Assembly (NCBI GenBank): GCA_022747635.1
Contig: JAKTNV010000011.1
Location: forward strand, 18,435,981-18,499,980
Source: Hetaerina americana
Lineage: Eukaryota; Arthropoda; Insecta; Odonata; Calopterygidae
Direction: 5' to 3'
DNA: 64,000 bases
Under the pieces are notes generated by a model, which saw nothing but the letters and a program-made list of their open reading frames with translations, made no database searches and had not been told where the DNA came from. This document shows, one piece after another, positions 1 through 11,889 of this stretch. Position numbers and translations under genes: made by a program. How positions within the stretch are numbered: position 1 is the first letter of the stretch; each line of letters opens with the position of its first letter.

Positions 1-696
1 TTAAAAATATTTTTGCCTGTATTTTGATTTCCTAATATTCCAAGAGGAGTGGTAATACATCTGGAATTTGTCCTGTCTTACTACAGTAAGCTTTCTGAGT
101 TTCAATGAAAATGGGTTTTCAGAGAAAATAAACAGGTCTAACCAAAGGTATCCAGGAATTCCTCATGGAACTTCTAATTTTTATGGTGTTTAGTTCATTT
201 TAGTCAGGTTTTTATTGACTGAATCAAAATAATTATGTGACAATACTCCATAATTTCGAGCAGAACTCTTGAATTGTAGGTTTTTTATCAATAGAAAATG
301 TTGAGAAAGCTTAATCCCAAGAAATTTTTAAAAACATCAAAGTTTTGCTGAACTTTGGCATGGTTTATATTGGCTAGTAAAGGTTAGCTTTTGCAATAAA
401 AGAATACTACTGAATTTACTGCAGTTTTGGTGGGAAAATACTGTAAGGTTTGGGTGATTCATGGATGGATACTATGGCAAGCTGAAGGAAACATCAATTT
501 TAGTGTCGCAGAAGAGTTCATGGTTGCATACAAATGAGTAATAGCCTTCAGGCACTCTATAAATCTTGGCTTTACACAAATACATGTGTTGACAAATCAT
601 ATATTCATGCTTGCTTTATGGCAATACCTTAAAATATTGTTTTTCAGAGATGTTTTGGTTTTACTCCTAGTGAATTACTTCCTTTATAAATTTATA

Positions 697-1180
697 GTAT
701 TCATTAACAAGTTTAATTATCTTGGAAGTATTTTGGACAAGAATGGTTGTAGTTATAGGGATATATGAAGAAGAATTCCATTTGATAAATGAACTTGTAC
801 AAGGAGGAAGGAATAAATGACAAAGGCATCAAGTGAGGATGTTAAGAAATGATTAGTGAAAATTTTGATATGGAATGTGGTTTTGTATGGCAGGGAAATA
901 TGGTCATTGAAACAAGGTGATGGACATGATTGGAGGCTTTTGAGATGTGGATGTGGAGAAGAATGAAAATGGTGAAATTGACAGAAAGGAAAACAAATGA
1001 GGAAGTGCTAGGCATAGTGAAAGGGGAGGAGCGGGGATTGTCGAAAAAAATCCAAAGGAGGCAGGAAAGATGGATGCAGAGCATTTCGATTGCTGATGGA
1101 ACGTTGAAGACTTTGATAGAAGGGAGAGGGATAGGCATGTTAGGTTGGGTAAATAAGCATTATTTTACATTATGAAGTTT
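697..1180 (+). mobile_element. RTE-A LINE, 3' fragment
   Basis: Translates as FNYLGSILDKNGCSYRD, then after frame breaks MEAFEMWMWRRMKMVKL, TNEEVLGIV and RRQERWM. These match the C-terminal end of the RTE-A reverse transcriptase seen intact at 20535-21122. The copy is old, with several frameshifts and stops. Confidence 0.75.
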
Positions 1181-1900
1181 GACCGAATATATGGTATGCA
1201 GTATTGAAGGGTTTATTGATATCAGGTTGTGTCTTTTTAGGTGAATTGTAGTGGTGTTCAGTGCGTGCATACATTCAAAATCTCATCCTAGACTACCTTA
1301 ATAATAACTAAAGAAATGGGACTTAATTGTCCCAGCCATAATGTTCCCCTCATGATATTTCATATCTACTCTGAGTACATTCTATCCTCCAAGTCTCCAC
1401 ATGGTCTTGTGGCAAGAAGTGTTTGTCCACCATTCATTTTGGTCATTGCTGATTCCTAGATTTGGCTATCATCTTATTTTTGTGAAGCTTGAGTTTTCAT
1501 AGGTGAGGCCTCCTTCTGCTGTATTTGCTAATTATGCTAGAGGGAAAGGAATTCCGCATATCATTACGCTCTAGATTACATTTCCATATACCTATGTAGT
1601 CTTTCCTACCAATGTAATGTTTAAAGGAGAACAGTTACCTAACATAAGAAATCTGTTAATCCTGTATTACTAATGATGCTATTTATTTCTTAGTTTATAT
1701 AGTTCATAGTTATTTTTCCTATTATTTTTTTCTAGAAAAAAAATCTTATTCCTATCTGTTTTTCTTTGACTTTTGGGTATTGGATGACAGTGTATAAAAA
1801 TGTTCTACGACTCACATTATTGTATGGTAATGAAACTTGGGTGAAATGCACAAGCCCTTACACTATGTTGTAGTCCAGTTGTAGTCAGTGGGTAGGGACC
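1180..1900. other. No feature recognised
   Basis: AT-rich sequence downstream of the receptor exons on the minus strand. I see no exon, transposase or reverse-transcriptase pattern on either strand. Confidence 0.4.
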
Positions 1901-1904
1901 TTAA

Positions 1905-2195
1905 TATAATAATAAAAAAACCATAAACACAGTAATCAACCCAAAGATCGGTTTAGTAGGTGATGGTAGAGTTCACCCAGTACTAGGCCCGACGGCATGT
2001 GAAATTCACACATCAGGGTAGGGGGGCCAGTTCCTTTCCCTGTGCCGGTTATGGTTTCCCAGGAAGATCTGGTACCCGAAAAATCACTTAAGCTTGGGTG
2101 GAGCTGCAGGTGCCCAGAGTACCTCACCCGGGAATCGAACCCGGGACCCTCCGGTCAGCAGTCCACCGCTCTACCCCCTAGACTACCGTGACCCA
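1905..2195 (-). mobile_element. SINE-A, tRNA-derived
   Basis: On the minus strand the element opens with a tRNA-like head containing GGGGGTAGAGCGGTGGACTG and a Pol III B box (GGGTTCGATTCC). A body follows with the blocks CCATAACCGGCACAGGGAAA, GTGTGAATTTCAC and ATGCCGTCGGGC, ending in ATTACTGTGTTTATGG. The same head and body recur at 2645-2925, 35495-35745 and 56565-56840, which defines the family. Confidence 0.8.
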
Positions 2196-2294
2196 TATTA
2201 ATATAATAAGATACCAATTTCCAGTAGAAAATATGTTTATTCTGGTACACGGATCACAGTGTTTGAATACCTTATTATAACTTTGGCATCTTGA

Positions 2295-2515
2295 ATTAAA
2301 ATCTCTCATAAGCCCTGGGTGTGTGAGTGCTTGAGACTAGCAAGGATCAATGCTATTTAGTACATCCAAGTTAGAGAGTGCGTGATTAATGTGAATTTAT
2401 TTTATTGCAAGTGATTGGTGGGCCACCGGCACAGGGGAAAATCTCTCACAAGCCCTGTCTGGGTGAGTGCTTGATAAGGGCGAGGGTCAATGCTATCTAG
2501 TACAACTTAGCCAGA
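2295..2515 (+). repeat. Imperfect direct repeat, about 75 bp, two copies
   Basis: The block around AATCTCTCATAAGCCCTGGG, GTGAGTGCTTGA and TCAATGCTATTTAGTACA (about 2301-2365) recurs at about 2440-2505 with a few changes. An unidentified spacer containing a SINE-A-like GGCACAGGG word separates the copies. Confidence 0.6.
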
Positions 2516-2644
2516 GTGTTTTTGTTATCTTATTTTGGTTTAATCATTTTTTCTGTTCTAACCCTCTTTATCATTTTATTTTTTAATTTATTTTTATTTA
2601 TTTAATTTACTCTCTAATTTCCCTCACCATATCCTTTGCCTGTG

Positions 2645-2925
2645 GGTTGTGGTAGTCCAGGGGGTAGAGCGTTGGACTACTGACCGGAGGGGCCCCGGTT
2701 CAAATCCCAGGCAAGGCACTCTGGGCACCTACAGCTCCACCCAAGCTATATGATTTTTCAGGTACCAGATCTTCCTGGGAAACCATAACCGGCACAGGGA
2801 AAGGAACTGGGCCCCTACCCTTATGTGTGAATTTCACATGCCGTCGGGCTTAGTACAGGGTGAACTCCACCATCACCTACCAAACCGACCTTCGGGTTGA
2901 TTACTGTTTTTATGGTTTATCCTTT
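2645..2925 (+). mobile_element. SINE-A, tRNA-derived
   Basis: Sense copy of SINE-A in opposite orientation to the copy at 1905-2195. The tRNA-like head has GGTAGTCCAGGGGGTAGAGC (A-box region) and GGTTCAAATCCC (B box). The conserved body through ACCATAACCGGCACAGGGAA ends near GATTACTGTTTTTATGG. Confidence 0.85.
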
Positions 2926-3104
2926 GCCCACCATTAAGCGTACAGCTGGGTTTGATTCTTCCCATAATATTTGGCATCTTTATTTGTAAACCAAAGCATG
3001 TCAATAGAATTGTACTTAATACCAAGATTCATCAGCCTAATTAGAGCAGAGTTGGGTGCATGATTAGTTTTGAAAAATTTTGGAAGATATTGTTAATATA
3101 TATA

Positions 3105-6100
3105 AACAATTTTTATTGCTCTGGGAGCAAAGTCCCTTAGAGCAGAATACAGGTTACATTAGGTTTTGAAACCTATGGAGTGAAACTGGTTCTAAACTAG
3201 TGAAACAAAACATAATTTAACATCAGTTGAACGAAACATATAGTACAATACATACATACAAATACAAAGAACAATAGTTAAATATATAACCTGATAGAAC
3301 AGTAATAAGGTCATTTTGGTAGTGTGATAGACAGATATTCAAACATTTTCCTGTTGAATTGGGATGTGTTCCTGGATAATTTTACATTATTAGGCAAAGA
3401 GTTCCATAGTTTACTCGATGAAATACTGAATGAATTTTCATATATAGCCGTGCGGTATTTGGGAAGATGGAATGTTTTTGTAATGCGGGTTGATCTCTTT
3501 CTCGTAAGTGAATTGAATATAAAATTTTCATATAAATATGAAGGGGTTTTTGAATTCAGAACTTTAAATAATTGTGAGGCCTTTTGAAGCATTCTCCTCT
3601 GATCGAGTTTTAACCAATTCAACATTTTATAGTAAGGAGTTACACGTTCATTAAAACGCATATTAAAGATGAATCGTAGACAAGAATTTTGGAGCCTTTG
3701 TAATTTTGTACTTAGCTCCTTATTCACATCAGCGTAGACAACTGAGCAATAGTCAAGATGTGGTAATACTAACGTTTGAACAAGCTTCCGGCGTAACATT
3801 ATAGGGATTAGGTGTCTGAAATGCTTCATTGTGTAAAGAGTTTTGTGAACTTTATTAGAAATGGCATTTACTTGCTCGCGCCAGGTTAAGGTGCTGCTTA
3901 GATAAACTCCTAAGCTTTTCACTGTATTTGAGTAGTCAATTTGAATATTTCAAACACTTATTTTAGGGAGATCACTTGCGAGCAGCATATGTACATTGGC
4001 GGTGCTTCCAAAGATTATCAACTTGGTCTTTTTGGGATTTAGATTTAGCCGATTTTCAGTCAGCCATTCACAGATGAGTTGGATATCCTTGTTGACCAAG
4101 TCAATGGCATGGTTAAATTCAGAGGGGTAGGACTCAAGATATATCTGTAGATCTTCAGCATAAAAGTGATGTTTACAATGAGTTATTATGGTAGCTAGTT
4201 CTTTTATAAAAATAGTAACTAATAAAGGCCCGAGAATTGACCCCTGTGGAATTCCACATAGGACAGGTTGGAAAACAGATACATTCCCGTCTTCATCTTT
4301 AACAGCTTGCTGACGATTAGACAGATAGGAGCGAAACCAGCGAAGGACAGAGTAAGAGAACTTGAGTTTGCTCATACGTTCCAGTAGTATGCCGTGGTCT
4401 ACTGAATCAAAAGCCTTGCTCAAATCGAATTGGACTAAAACTGTTACCTTTTTTGCATCTATGGATCTGCGTATATCATCAGTTACCTTTATCAAAGCCG
4501 ACTGAGTGCTATAGAGCTTACGAAAGCCCGACTGATACTCACCGAAGAAATTGTGCCGCGTAAGATGCTCCACTGTAACCGTATGAACGATTCGCTCGAG
4601 AGGTTTGGAAATAGAGCAAAGAAGTGCAATAGGTCGGTAGTCAGACATTTCTTTCGGAGTTGTTATTTTCATTATTGGCCGAACTAGGGCAGATTTCCAC
4701 AGGGTAGGGAATATAGAGTAATTGAGTGAACAGTTATAGATGTTTAGTATCATAGGCATTACTACTGGGAGAATAACGTTTAGCATTCTTGCACTGATTC
4801 TATCGACACCTGTTGAATTTGATTTTAAACTTTTCACTTGTGTTATCAGCATTTTGGGTGTATAGTGGGGGAAATAAAGCCTTCCATCGTCAAAGTCAGA
4901 GAATAATGCATGATCTAATGAAGTGAGATTATTTTGGGTTTGACTAGAATGGTTACCATCCTCGACAGCATTTTCATCCTTGAAAGCAGACGTGAGAAAG
5001 TAGCTATTTAAATCATCCAAGGGGAAGTTCATTTTGAATGGGGGACGTCTAGGCTTTCCAAGTCCGAGGCGCCTCAGCTCCTGCCAAGTGGACTTTATGT
5101 CCCATTTATCGGAAAAGCACGAAACATAGTATTTTTGTTTAGCGGTAAGGATTCGGTGCTGCACTTGATTGCGAGCCACTTTGTATTGTTCGTGAAGGTT
5201 CGGGAGTTGAGTTCTTCTGAAATTACGGCGAAGACGATCCCTAACGGCCATGAGGTTCCTAATTTCGGAGGTTAACCATGGAGCTGGATGACGTTTTGGC
5301 TGAATAACTTTTTTTGGTGCATGTGTATCAAAGAGTTGCATGAGTATTGTATTGAAGATATTAATTTTTTTATCCACCAGATGGGTTTTGAAAAGTTCAC
5401 TTAGATTAGTTTCAAGTGAGTCTGCAGCAAATTTGGACAAATCAAAATTCTTGAAATCACAAAAACACATATAATTAGGTTTATAAGTTTGCAATTTAAA
5501 TCTATATTTAATGAAAACTAGGTCGTGTTCAGACAAAAAGGAGACAGGGAGCTGTCCATACTCTGCAACCTTGGACATGTCGTCGACAATAAAGAGGTCT
5601 AGGAGGGTACTGCTATTCACAAGATTATGGGTGGGCTGGTAGGGAATGAGGAATAGGTTACAACTAAATAGTAGGTCACTGAGATAGGTGCTATTGTGCG
5701 TTTTCTTCACGATGTCAATGTTAAAGTCACCACACAGAATCACGCCTTTGTAGCTAGGAAGAAGATGGATCAGAGAAGGCTCAAAGTCTTCAGACATATA
5801 GCCTGTTTTGGGGGGTCTGTACACGACACAAAACAATATTTTACCCTCCTTTCCAGCTATTTCAATGAACATATATTCTGGCCTGAAGGGGGAGCCATCA
5901 GACTTTAACAGCAATTTAAATGATAAGCTCTCGTGCAAGTACACACAAACACCACCACCAACTCTTCCAGGTCTGTCATTTCGCAGAATGTTGTAATTAC
6001 TTAGTTTGACGGATTCCGAAGAGATGTTTTCGTTAAGCCAACTTTCAGAAACAGCAATGACATGATAATTTCGAGCAGAAAAGTAGTCCCGGAACTCATC

Positions 6101-6170
6101 AAGGTGTCTGAATAATGACTGTGCGTTTACATGGCACATTTTTAACATTTCTGTGGAGTTAGGCATTTAT
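3105..6170 (-). mobile_element. CR1-like non-LTR retrotransposon, nearly full ORF2
   Basis: Minus-strand LINE. The long ORF (3311-6166) is followed by about 200 nt of 3' sequence ending near CAATAAAAATTGTTTATAT around 3100. No poly-A tail or target-site duplication is obvious. The element lies on the same strand as the receptor gene and downstream of its exon at 7006, so within a later intron or past the gene. Confidence 0.85.
3311..6166 (-). pseudogene. CR1-like LINE ORF2: endonuclease plus reverse transcriptase, one stop
   Basis: One frame from 6166 to 3311 (about 950 codons) with a single TGA at 3952-3950. Residues about 8-230 are an apurinic-type endonuclease (MCHVNAQSL, ILCGDFNIDI, LSEHDLVFIKY). 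Residues about 475-700 are the reverse transcriptase (SDYRPIALL, QFDLSKAFDSVDHG, GIPQGSILGPLL). The catalytic box reads FYAEDLQIY where YADD is normal, so the first Asp of the pair is Glu. After the stop, the C-terminal domain (LGVYLSSTLTW, VLPHLDYCS, KLQRLQNSCLRFI) runs to a natural end. Copy integrity is high, but the stop and the D-to-E change make it probably inactive. The CR1/L2/Jockey assignment is from motif style. Confidence 0.85.
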
Positions 6171-6379
6171 GTGAAATTACTGAGATCTTCGAAACAGGTA
6201 ATCACACTTTGTAGCCACACCCACAATATAGCCTTATGTTGTGGAGGACAAAAGAAATGTAGTTGATTTGGTGACTCTGGGCTTTTGAATTCAGATTTAA
6301 TAATTTTTATTTCCATATTTATGCATTGAAATTCCTGGCAATCTATTCTTTCCAATCTTACAGTGTGTCTTTTATATCT

Positions 6380-6640
6380 AGGGCACTAAACAGTTGAGGC
6401 AAACTCCAAAAGCCTCCTTACCACGGAGAAATGGAGAGTTTTCAAAGAATTTGTTTTATGAAGCTCTTTAGTATTTTGTATGATAAGACTTTGTATTTTC
6501 ATATTCGTTGTTATAATATTGATGAAATGAAGGATAAATGTTGATGTGGAGTCCAGCGTAACTCCTGGGTTATGAATCACATCGACTTTCGGAATGTGCA
6601 CATGAATGGAATTTGGTTTTTACTGGATGTAAAGCTTATT
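6380..6640 (-). mobile_element. LINE fragment, CR1/Jockey C-terminal type
   Basis: Minus-strand reading contains VIHNPGVTLDSTSTFILHF, NIITTNMKI and VVRRLLEFASTV, the LGVxLDSxLTFxxHIxxI pattern of LINE C-terminal regions. It is a separate, older insertion from the LINE ending at 6166. Confidence 0.55.
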
Positions 6641-7005
6641 TGGACACATTTTTATTATTCACCACCAGTTGATTTTGGTAGCCATATTTTATGAGGGAGT
6701 TTAAGTAATATGTGAAATATGGCAGTCTTCTAGGTTGTATGCAAATATTCTTGTTGAGTTTTATATAATCAGCTAAAATATTGTAAGGCATTCTTTTCCT
6801 TTGAATTTTTATTATTTTATGTCAACTGAATTTATTGAACTTGATTGTAGGTGGCCGATGTTGTTTAGATTAAAATAAATATTTTTTGAATTTGGCCATG
6901 ATTAACCATTGCAAAACAAAGATGTAGTTAGGAACTCAATGATGTCTACATAAATGTAGATAGTGTAGTCAGAGATGATGGTAACAGAAGGATGATAGCC
7001 CTTAC

Positions 7006-7139
7006 CACTAGCATTGCAATGCGCGGACCACTATTGATCCATTGGTAGCCGGACTTATCGTTGTCCACGTACCAGCAGTTCGAGTCTTGGAGAGTCGCCA
7101 TGACCACGGACCATGCAATTACTGGCAAGACTGTCAGTG
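7006..7139 (-). CDS. Pdfr: Receptor exon: TM4 end, ECL2 and TM5 start
   Basis: Acceptor tctttgtttccag and donor GTAAGG flank 134 nt (2 nt + 44 codons). The product reads LTVLPVIAWSVVMATLQDSN, then CWYVDNDKSGYQWINSGPRI and AMLV. It completes TM4, supplies the conserved NCW of ECL2 that bonds to TM3, and starts TM5. WINxGPR is typical of the calcitonin/PDF branch of class B. The next exon (rest of TM5, ICL3, TM6-7, tail) is expected at lower coordinates; none was recognised within the window. Confidence 0.9.
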
Positions 7140-8140
7140 CTGGAAACAAAGAGATGCCATTAAATTATTTATCTCCCTCAAAAATTGGGGAAGTGATAAA
7201 CACCATGGTACAGGAAGAGTGAGTTATATATCCTCACCATTGGTGCCCTTACACCCTTCATACACCTGGAAACTAAGTCATACTAATATATTTTTATTTA
7301 ATCGTATACCAAATTGACTAAAATTGAGAGTGTTGTGTCAACATTTTCAAAGCCATTGCCAGCTTAGTGACATTCAAACAAAGTAAACTTTCTTGGGAAC
7401 GGTAGCCGGCTCTATAATTTGTGGATATTTATGGCAAATAACTTAGGTTTGTACATACCCACTACACTTATATTATAATGTACGATATTTTATGACGTTA
7501 CTACAATTCTCCCTTCTTTCCCCTCTCCCCTGCCCCCTCACTCTCAGGCTAGTTCTTTATTAAGGTCGACCACCCAAACACTTGATTGTACATATATACC
7601 TGTGTATGAAATAGTAGTGTCTAAATGCATAGTATCCTATCCTATATAAAAAGACTAGCATCCCCCATATCAGCTTTTCCCTAACCAAATCATGCATTTT
7701 GGAAGTCATATTTTCAAACATTTTTTTATAGTTCTGAACACATTTATGTTTCTTTTTATTCTCATGAGTAAGCTTCAGACTTACTTCTAATTGTGAAATC
7801 TCTTTGTATGAATTTGGGAATTGTGTTAATCCATGCAGACAAGTGATCAGCTTCCGAAATACAATGAATGTGCAAAAATTTATGATTAAACCTGAAATGG
7901 GTGATGTACGTACTAACAATAGAATAGTACACTTGACCTTGAGTTTTTCTTCTTAAGCTTGGACGTTAATTAGCCTTCTCATATTTCAATAGCTCCAAAT
8001 GAACTCATTTGAAATGGGTATTGTATTTTATTTTGCTGTCGAGAAAATGTTTAGGCAAAGAATATTAGTTCAAAGAAAGCTTTTGAAACACCCATTCTCA
8101 ATTAGAAAGATACTGAACATAGTATGATGGAACTATTTTC
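7140..8140. other. Receptor intron, nothing recognised
   Basis: Part of the intron between the exons at 7139 and 11695. A 119-codon minus ORF at 7560-7919 has no recognisable motif. Confidence 0.4.
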
Positions 8141-8235
8141 AACATCATTGCTAAAGAGACCGATTTCCAATTTATGCGAGAGATTTAATCTGTAATTTAA
8201 CCTTTACTCCTTGGGTGATTCCACACCTAGCTCCT
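8140..8235 (-). repeat. Repeat X, core fragment
   Basis: Reverse complement shares the core GGAATCAC..(A/T)(A/T)GGAG..., ATTACAGATT(A/G)AATC and CATAAATTGGAA with 11900-12260 and 22030-22450. Family unknown. Confidence 0.65.
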
Positions 8236-8469
8236 CTAATAATTTTGATACATAATCAGTTTATCATGACTATAGTTTACAAATCTAGCTCCTCCATGCT
8301 GCATGAAATTTAATTTTTCAATCCATCAAGCTACGTGAGCAGCATATTCTAAATGAGTCTTGTAATTGCATTGTTTCTCCCTGTATCCATTTTTAAATGC
8401 AGTGGAACCTTCTACAACAGGTATAATTAGTTCCGGGATCTTTCTTGTAAAGCAAAACACTCATTTAGT

Positions 8470-8775
8470 AGTAGTAGTATTTAGGGGAGGCGACCGACAG
8501 CTAAGGTCATTTGCGCCATAGGGGATATATAGGAAAGGATGAAGGGTGGAGAGAAATCCGGCGTCGGCATTAGCCTACTCTCTTCAGAAGGCGCCAAGGG
8601 GTCTGCAGTTTAACGTCCCATCCGACGGACTGCGTACTCACTCAAAGTGCCCTTCACAAAGCACCTCAAGTAGGGATCGAGATACCTCTGAAAAATATTC
8701 AACACCGCCGGGATATGAACCTGGGCCCTCTGGGTGGGAAGCCAGTGCGTTAGCCCCCGCACCATCTCGATCCCC
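8470..8775 (-). mobile_element. SINE-B, tRNA-derived
   Basis: On the minus strand the head carries GGGCCCAGGTTCATATCCCG (degraded B box). The body includes CATCCGACGG (written on plus), GTAGGCTAATGCCGACGCCG and a tail ACCTTAGCTGTCGGTCGCC. It is homologous to the sense copy at 48005-48300 throughout. Confidence 0.7.
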
Positions 8776-9059
8776 CACTCATTTAGTGAAACAATTTTTC
8801 CCATATAAATTAATGTCAAATAAAATAAGCACCCCACGTCAAAAAAAAAACAATTCCCTACAAGGTTTCTTCAAAGAAAATTATGTTTACATTGTTCAGG
8901 ATCGTGGATCATCTTCATCTTTACTTCTATCTCAGAATAAACCAACCTAGAATGTGAACTGTATTCGTAAAAACAAAAAAGAATAAAAATAGTTAGCTTA
9001 TAATTGCCTAGTTAGGGTGATGCTTCATATCTACGCAGGGTACAATGCAACAGTTTCCC

Positions 9060-9830
9060 ATGACCTTCACATCACGTTTAGTCTGCCCTTTTGTTCTTTA
9101 CACTTCTGGAAGGATTGTGGAGTTTCTGAGTGGTAAACAAGCAGGGGCTTCATTTTCATATTGAAATTTTTATTGGCACAAAGTAGCAGCATGAGATGGC
9201 TTTTCATTGGCTTGTGGTTTCGGCAATACATCCTCCTCTGCTTTTTTGTGAACATAAATAGGTTCACTTTGGCATCTTCTTCCAGAAGAGACCTGTCTTG
9301 TCTCAATGAAAAACCTGTTGCGGCAGGTAACTCTCAGAATCTATGAGCTTCTCAAATTTGCTGATGAAGCTCTCTGCTGTCGTTGAGTTATAGCTGGTTG
9401 CTTCACCATGCCTCATTATGACATGGATGCCGGTTATTCTCTTAAACTTTTTGGACTTTTTATTCCTTTCCTTAAATACTTCTTTGGCTGTTGATGATCC
9501 TGGCATCTCTTTAATGAGGTTTTTAAAAATCACTTTTGCCTTCTCGAAGATGCTTCTCATATATCCATTTGAGAAGCAACCTTTCAACATTGTTGAGAAT
9601 ACATAACCACTATATAGATATTCTTGTCACTCCCTTGGAAGCATAGAGCTCCTTAATTTTGTCCTTATTTCTGAGGGTAGTGCAAAATTCTGATGTAGAC
9701 TGATTGTATGTGCATGCTATGCTCATACCCTCATTCTCACTTTTCAATGATTTTTCTTTTTCATTTCTACGGCCATGTTTATTCTCTTATGGCTGTATTC
9801 CTGTGGATTTTTCTTTGGGGACATTTTAAA
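9060..9830 (-). mobile_element. pogo/Tigger-like DNA transposon remnant
   Basis: Minus-strand fragments in order: an N-terminal part around 9600-9830 (MSPKKNPQ, then TSEF-type helix-turn-helix remnants), KKFKRITGIHVIMRHGEATS, SFISKFEKLID, YLPQQVFH*DKTGLFWKKMP, and NFNMKMKPLLVYHSETPQ. The last two match the catalytic stretch FNADETGLFWKKMP and KPLLVYHSENPR of Tigger transposases. The first catalytic Asp survives, but the residue before it is a stop (TGA at 9305-9303), and the frame shifts between 9303 and 9306. An inactive fossil. Confidence 0.8.
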
Positions 9831-10194
9831 AATTAAGAAAAAAAATATTATTGAATTTTGCACAAAAAACAATGTCTGAACACAAGTTTGGGAAAATTTT
9901 TGATCGCTTATGACACTAAGATGCTAGTGGAACGAGTGCTAAATACACATGAGGTAGCAGGTGTGCAATCATTCTGGGAATTCCCCTCTCCTCGTCACTC
10001 GTTATGTGAAAAGTCGCTTGTTAAGGTAGTCAATGTTTTCAACACGGCTTAACTCGTTATGTGAATCACTTATAATCCGAGGTGCTCGTTAAGCAAAGTT
10101 CCTCTGTACAGGACCGTCACAGTTGAAATCGCAAACCCCTCTAAAGGACTTCTTTTTCTGGAACGCTATTTAATTCCGGATAAAGGTTATGAGA

Positions 10195-10610
10195 TTTTCA
10201 TTCAGGAAGATCGTCTTTCAGAGGGGCTTGTACACCTAAACCCTGACAGATATGACAAAAAATATCCTTAAACCCCATATTACAAGAATTCATTTTTACT
10301 CTCTGCATCCTTTCTACCTCTCTGAATTCCATACGTTCTATTATTTTCCTCCCGCACAGCGTTCTCCCCTTTATAACGGTCTTTAGCATCCTATTGTCAA
10401 CCAGAATTACCTGTATTAACTTCTCCTGCCTTGTGCGAATTTCTCCTAACAGTCTTTTCCCATTCTTTACCATTCTTAAAACTCCATTGTTGGTTTTCCT
10501 TTCCCTCGAGTTCATTTTTTCACCCTACTACTCGCACACGTATCGCATGTTTCCAATCTACGCTTATCCTCCTTCATTAAGGACAAATTTTGTGAACTGT
10601 AAAAAAAACT
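10195..10610 (-). mobile_element. RTE-A LINE, 3' fragment
   Basis: Minus-strand reading SRERKTNNGVLRMVK, LLGEIRTRQEKLIQVI and MLKTVIKGRTLCGRK matches the RTE-A C-terminus (TEKKTNEEVLGMV, LLGEILWRQEKW, MLKTVIEGRMLGKR). Diverged copy. Confidence 0.75.
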
Positions 10611-10689
10611 ACATACCATATCGAAGTTTTCGCTAGTCTATTCCACGCGAGGGTGTTAATTAAATAATAGGAAATTGTCTAATTTCCAA

Positions 10690-11175
10690 AGAATTTTATT
10701 TATTTGTCTATATCAATATTATCCCCTTTCAAGTAGCCCCCATTAGAGATTGTACACTTATTCCAGCGCTTTCTTCTTCCTCGAAGTACTTCTGGAACTC
10801 GATCTTTAGTATGGCTTTTAGCTCCCTCGGCGATGCATTTGTAATATAATCTATTCTTGTAAAAATACCACCCTTTAAGGTTCTCTTTATTTTTGGGAAC
10901 AGAAAAAAAGTCTCACGGGGCCAGGTCAGGCGGATATGGAGGTTGGGACATCATTGCAGTACTGTGTTTCGGCCAAAAATTCACGACAAAGGAGTGAGCA
11001 GTTTGGGCAGGTGCATTATCGTGGTGGTGAAAACCCATGAATTGTTTCGCCAAAAATTCGGGCGTTTTTTCGTATTGCTTTACGCAAACGGCGTTGAACT
11101 TGTAAGTGATACTCTTTATTGACCATTTGACCTTGGGGCAAGAACTCATGGTGCACTATGCAAAAATCACAAAAT
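10690..11175 (-). mobile_element. mariner-like transposase fragment
   Basis: Minus-strand reading has FMGFHHHDNAPAQTAHSF (second catalytic Asp region) and MMSQPPYPPDLAP, just before the third Asp. Degraded C-terminal coding follows to about 10700. The N-terminal domain and TIRs are not visible. It lies in a receptor intron, same strand as the gene. Confidence 0.75.
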
Positions 11176-11694
11176 TCCCGGGATTTTTTGAACGTACATC
11201 TTTACTTTTGGTGCTTTTAATCAATTCTCGCGTTTTTGTAAACCCTTATTTACCTGACTCAATTCTTCTTTTATTGTCCCCACCGCTCTGCCCACCCTTT
11301 TCCTAAATACTTCCCCAATAGATGAACCTGCTCTAGATTATGGCCCCAACTTTAATATTTGTCTTGCTTTATCACTTATTGAGAAACTTATTAATTTTGT
11401 TTTTTCTTCATTTTATACCCATCCCATACATATCAAGCTGATTCTTCAATGCGCTAGTTATAGTTGTTAACCTTTGACTGACTAACATTCACACAACTGG
11501 CTCGATCATCTGCCAATTTGACTGATTAGAAAAGTTCCCCACCTACTTTCTCTCCATCCTCCTGGTCTTACCTTAGGGAGAGCGAAAATACATGTAGTCC
11601 TAATTATCTGCATTAACATTGGGGCTTATATCAAACTGCTCGGGTCATTCGCTTTTTTCCGGGGTTAACGTTTTGAGGGAGAATTGACGCTTGC

Positions 11695-11866
11695 CTATGG
11701 CGGCGACGATGGCTGGTGTGGTGTAAGATGTCGACTGGAACGCGGCCGCGATCCGCCGGTGCAGGTGTAAGCCCTCGAGCAGCATGCAGGCGTACGCAGC
11801 GTTGGCAGCGAGCAGTTCGAAGGTCGCCAGCACGCGACAAGGGACGCCATTCTCTTCCATGACACC
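11695..11866 (-). CDS. Pdfr: Receptor exon: ECL1, TM3 and start of TM4
   Basis: Acceptor ccactctttccgcag begins a phase-0 exon of 172 nt. It encodes GVMEENGVPCRVLATFELLA, then NAAYACMLLEGLHLHRRI (TM3, with the class B LLEGLYLH-like motif) and AAAFQ...TPAIVAAI (start of TM4). The Cys of VPCRV is the disulfide partner of the ECL2 Cys in the next exon. No good GT donor exists where the frame needs one. The exon instead ends ATAG followed by GCAAGC, a GC-type donor, leaving one G that joins CA to make Ala (AAI-A-LTVLPV). The exon is clearly GC-richer than the surrounding intron. Confidence 0.88.
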
Positions 11867-11889
11867 CTGCGGAAAGAGTGGCGAAAGTG

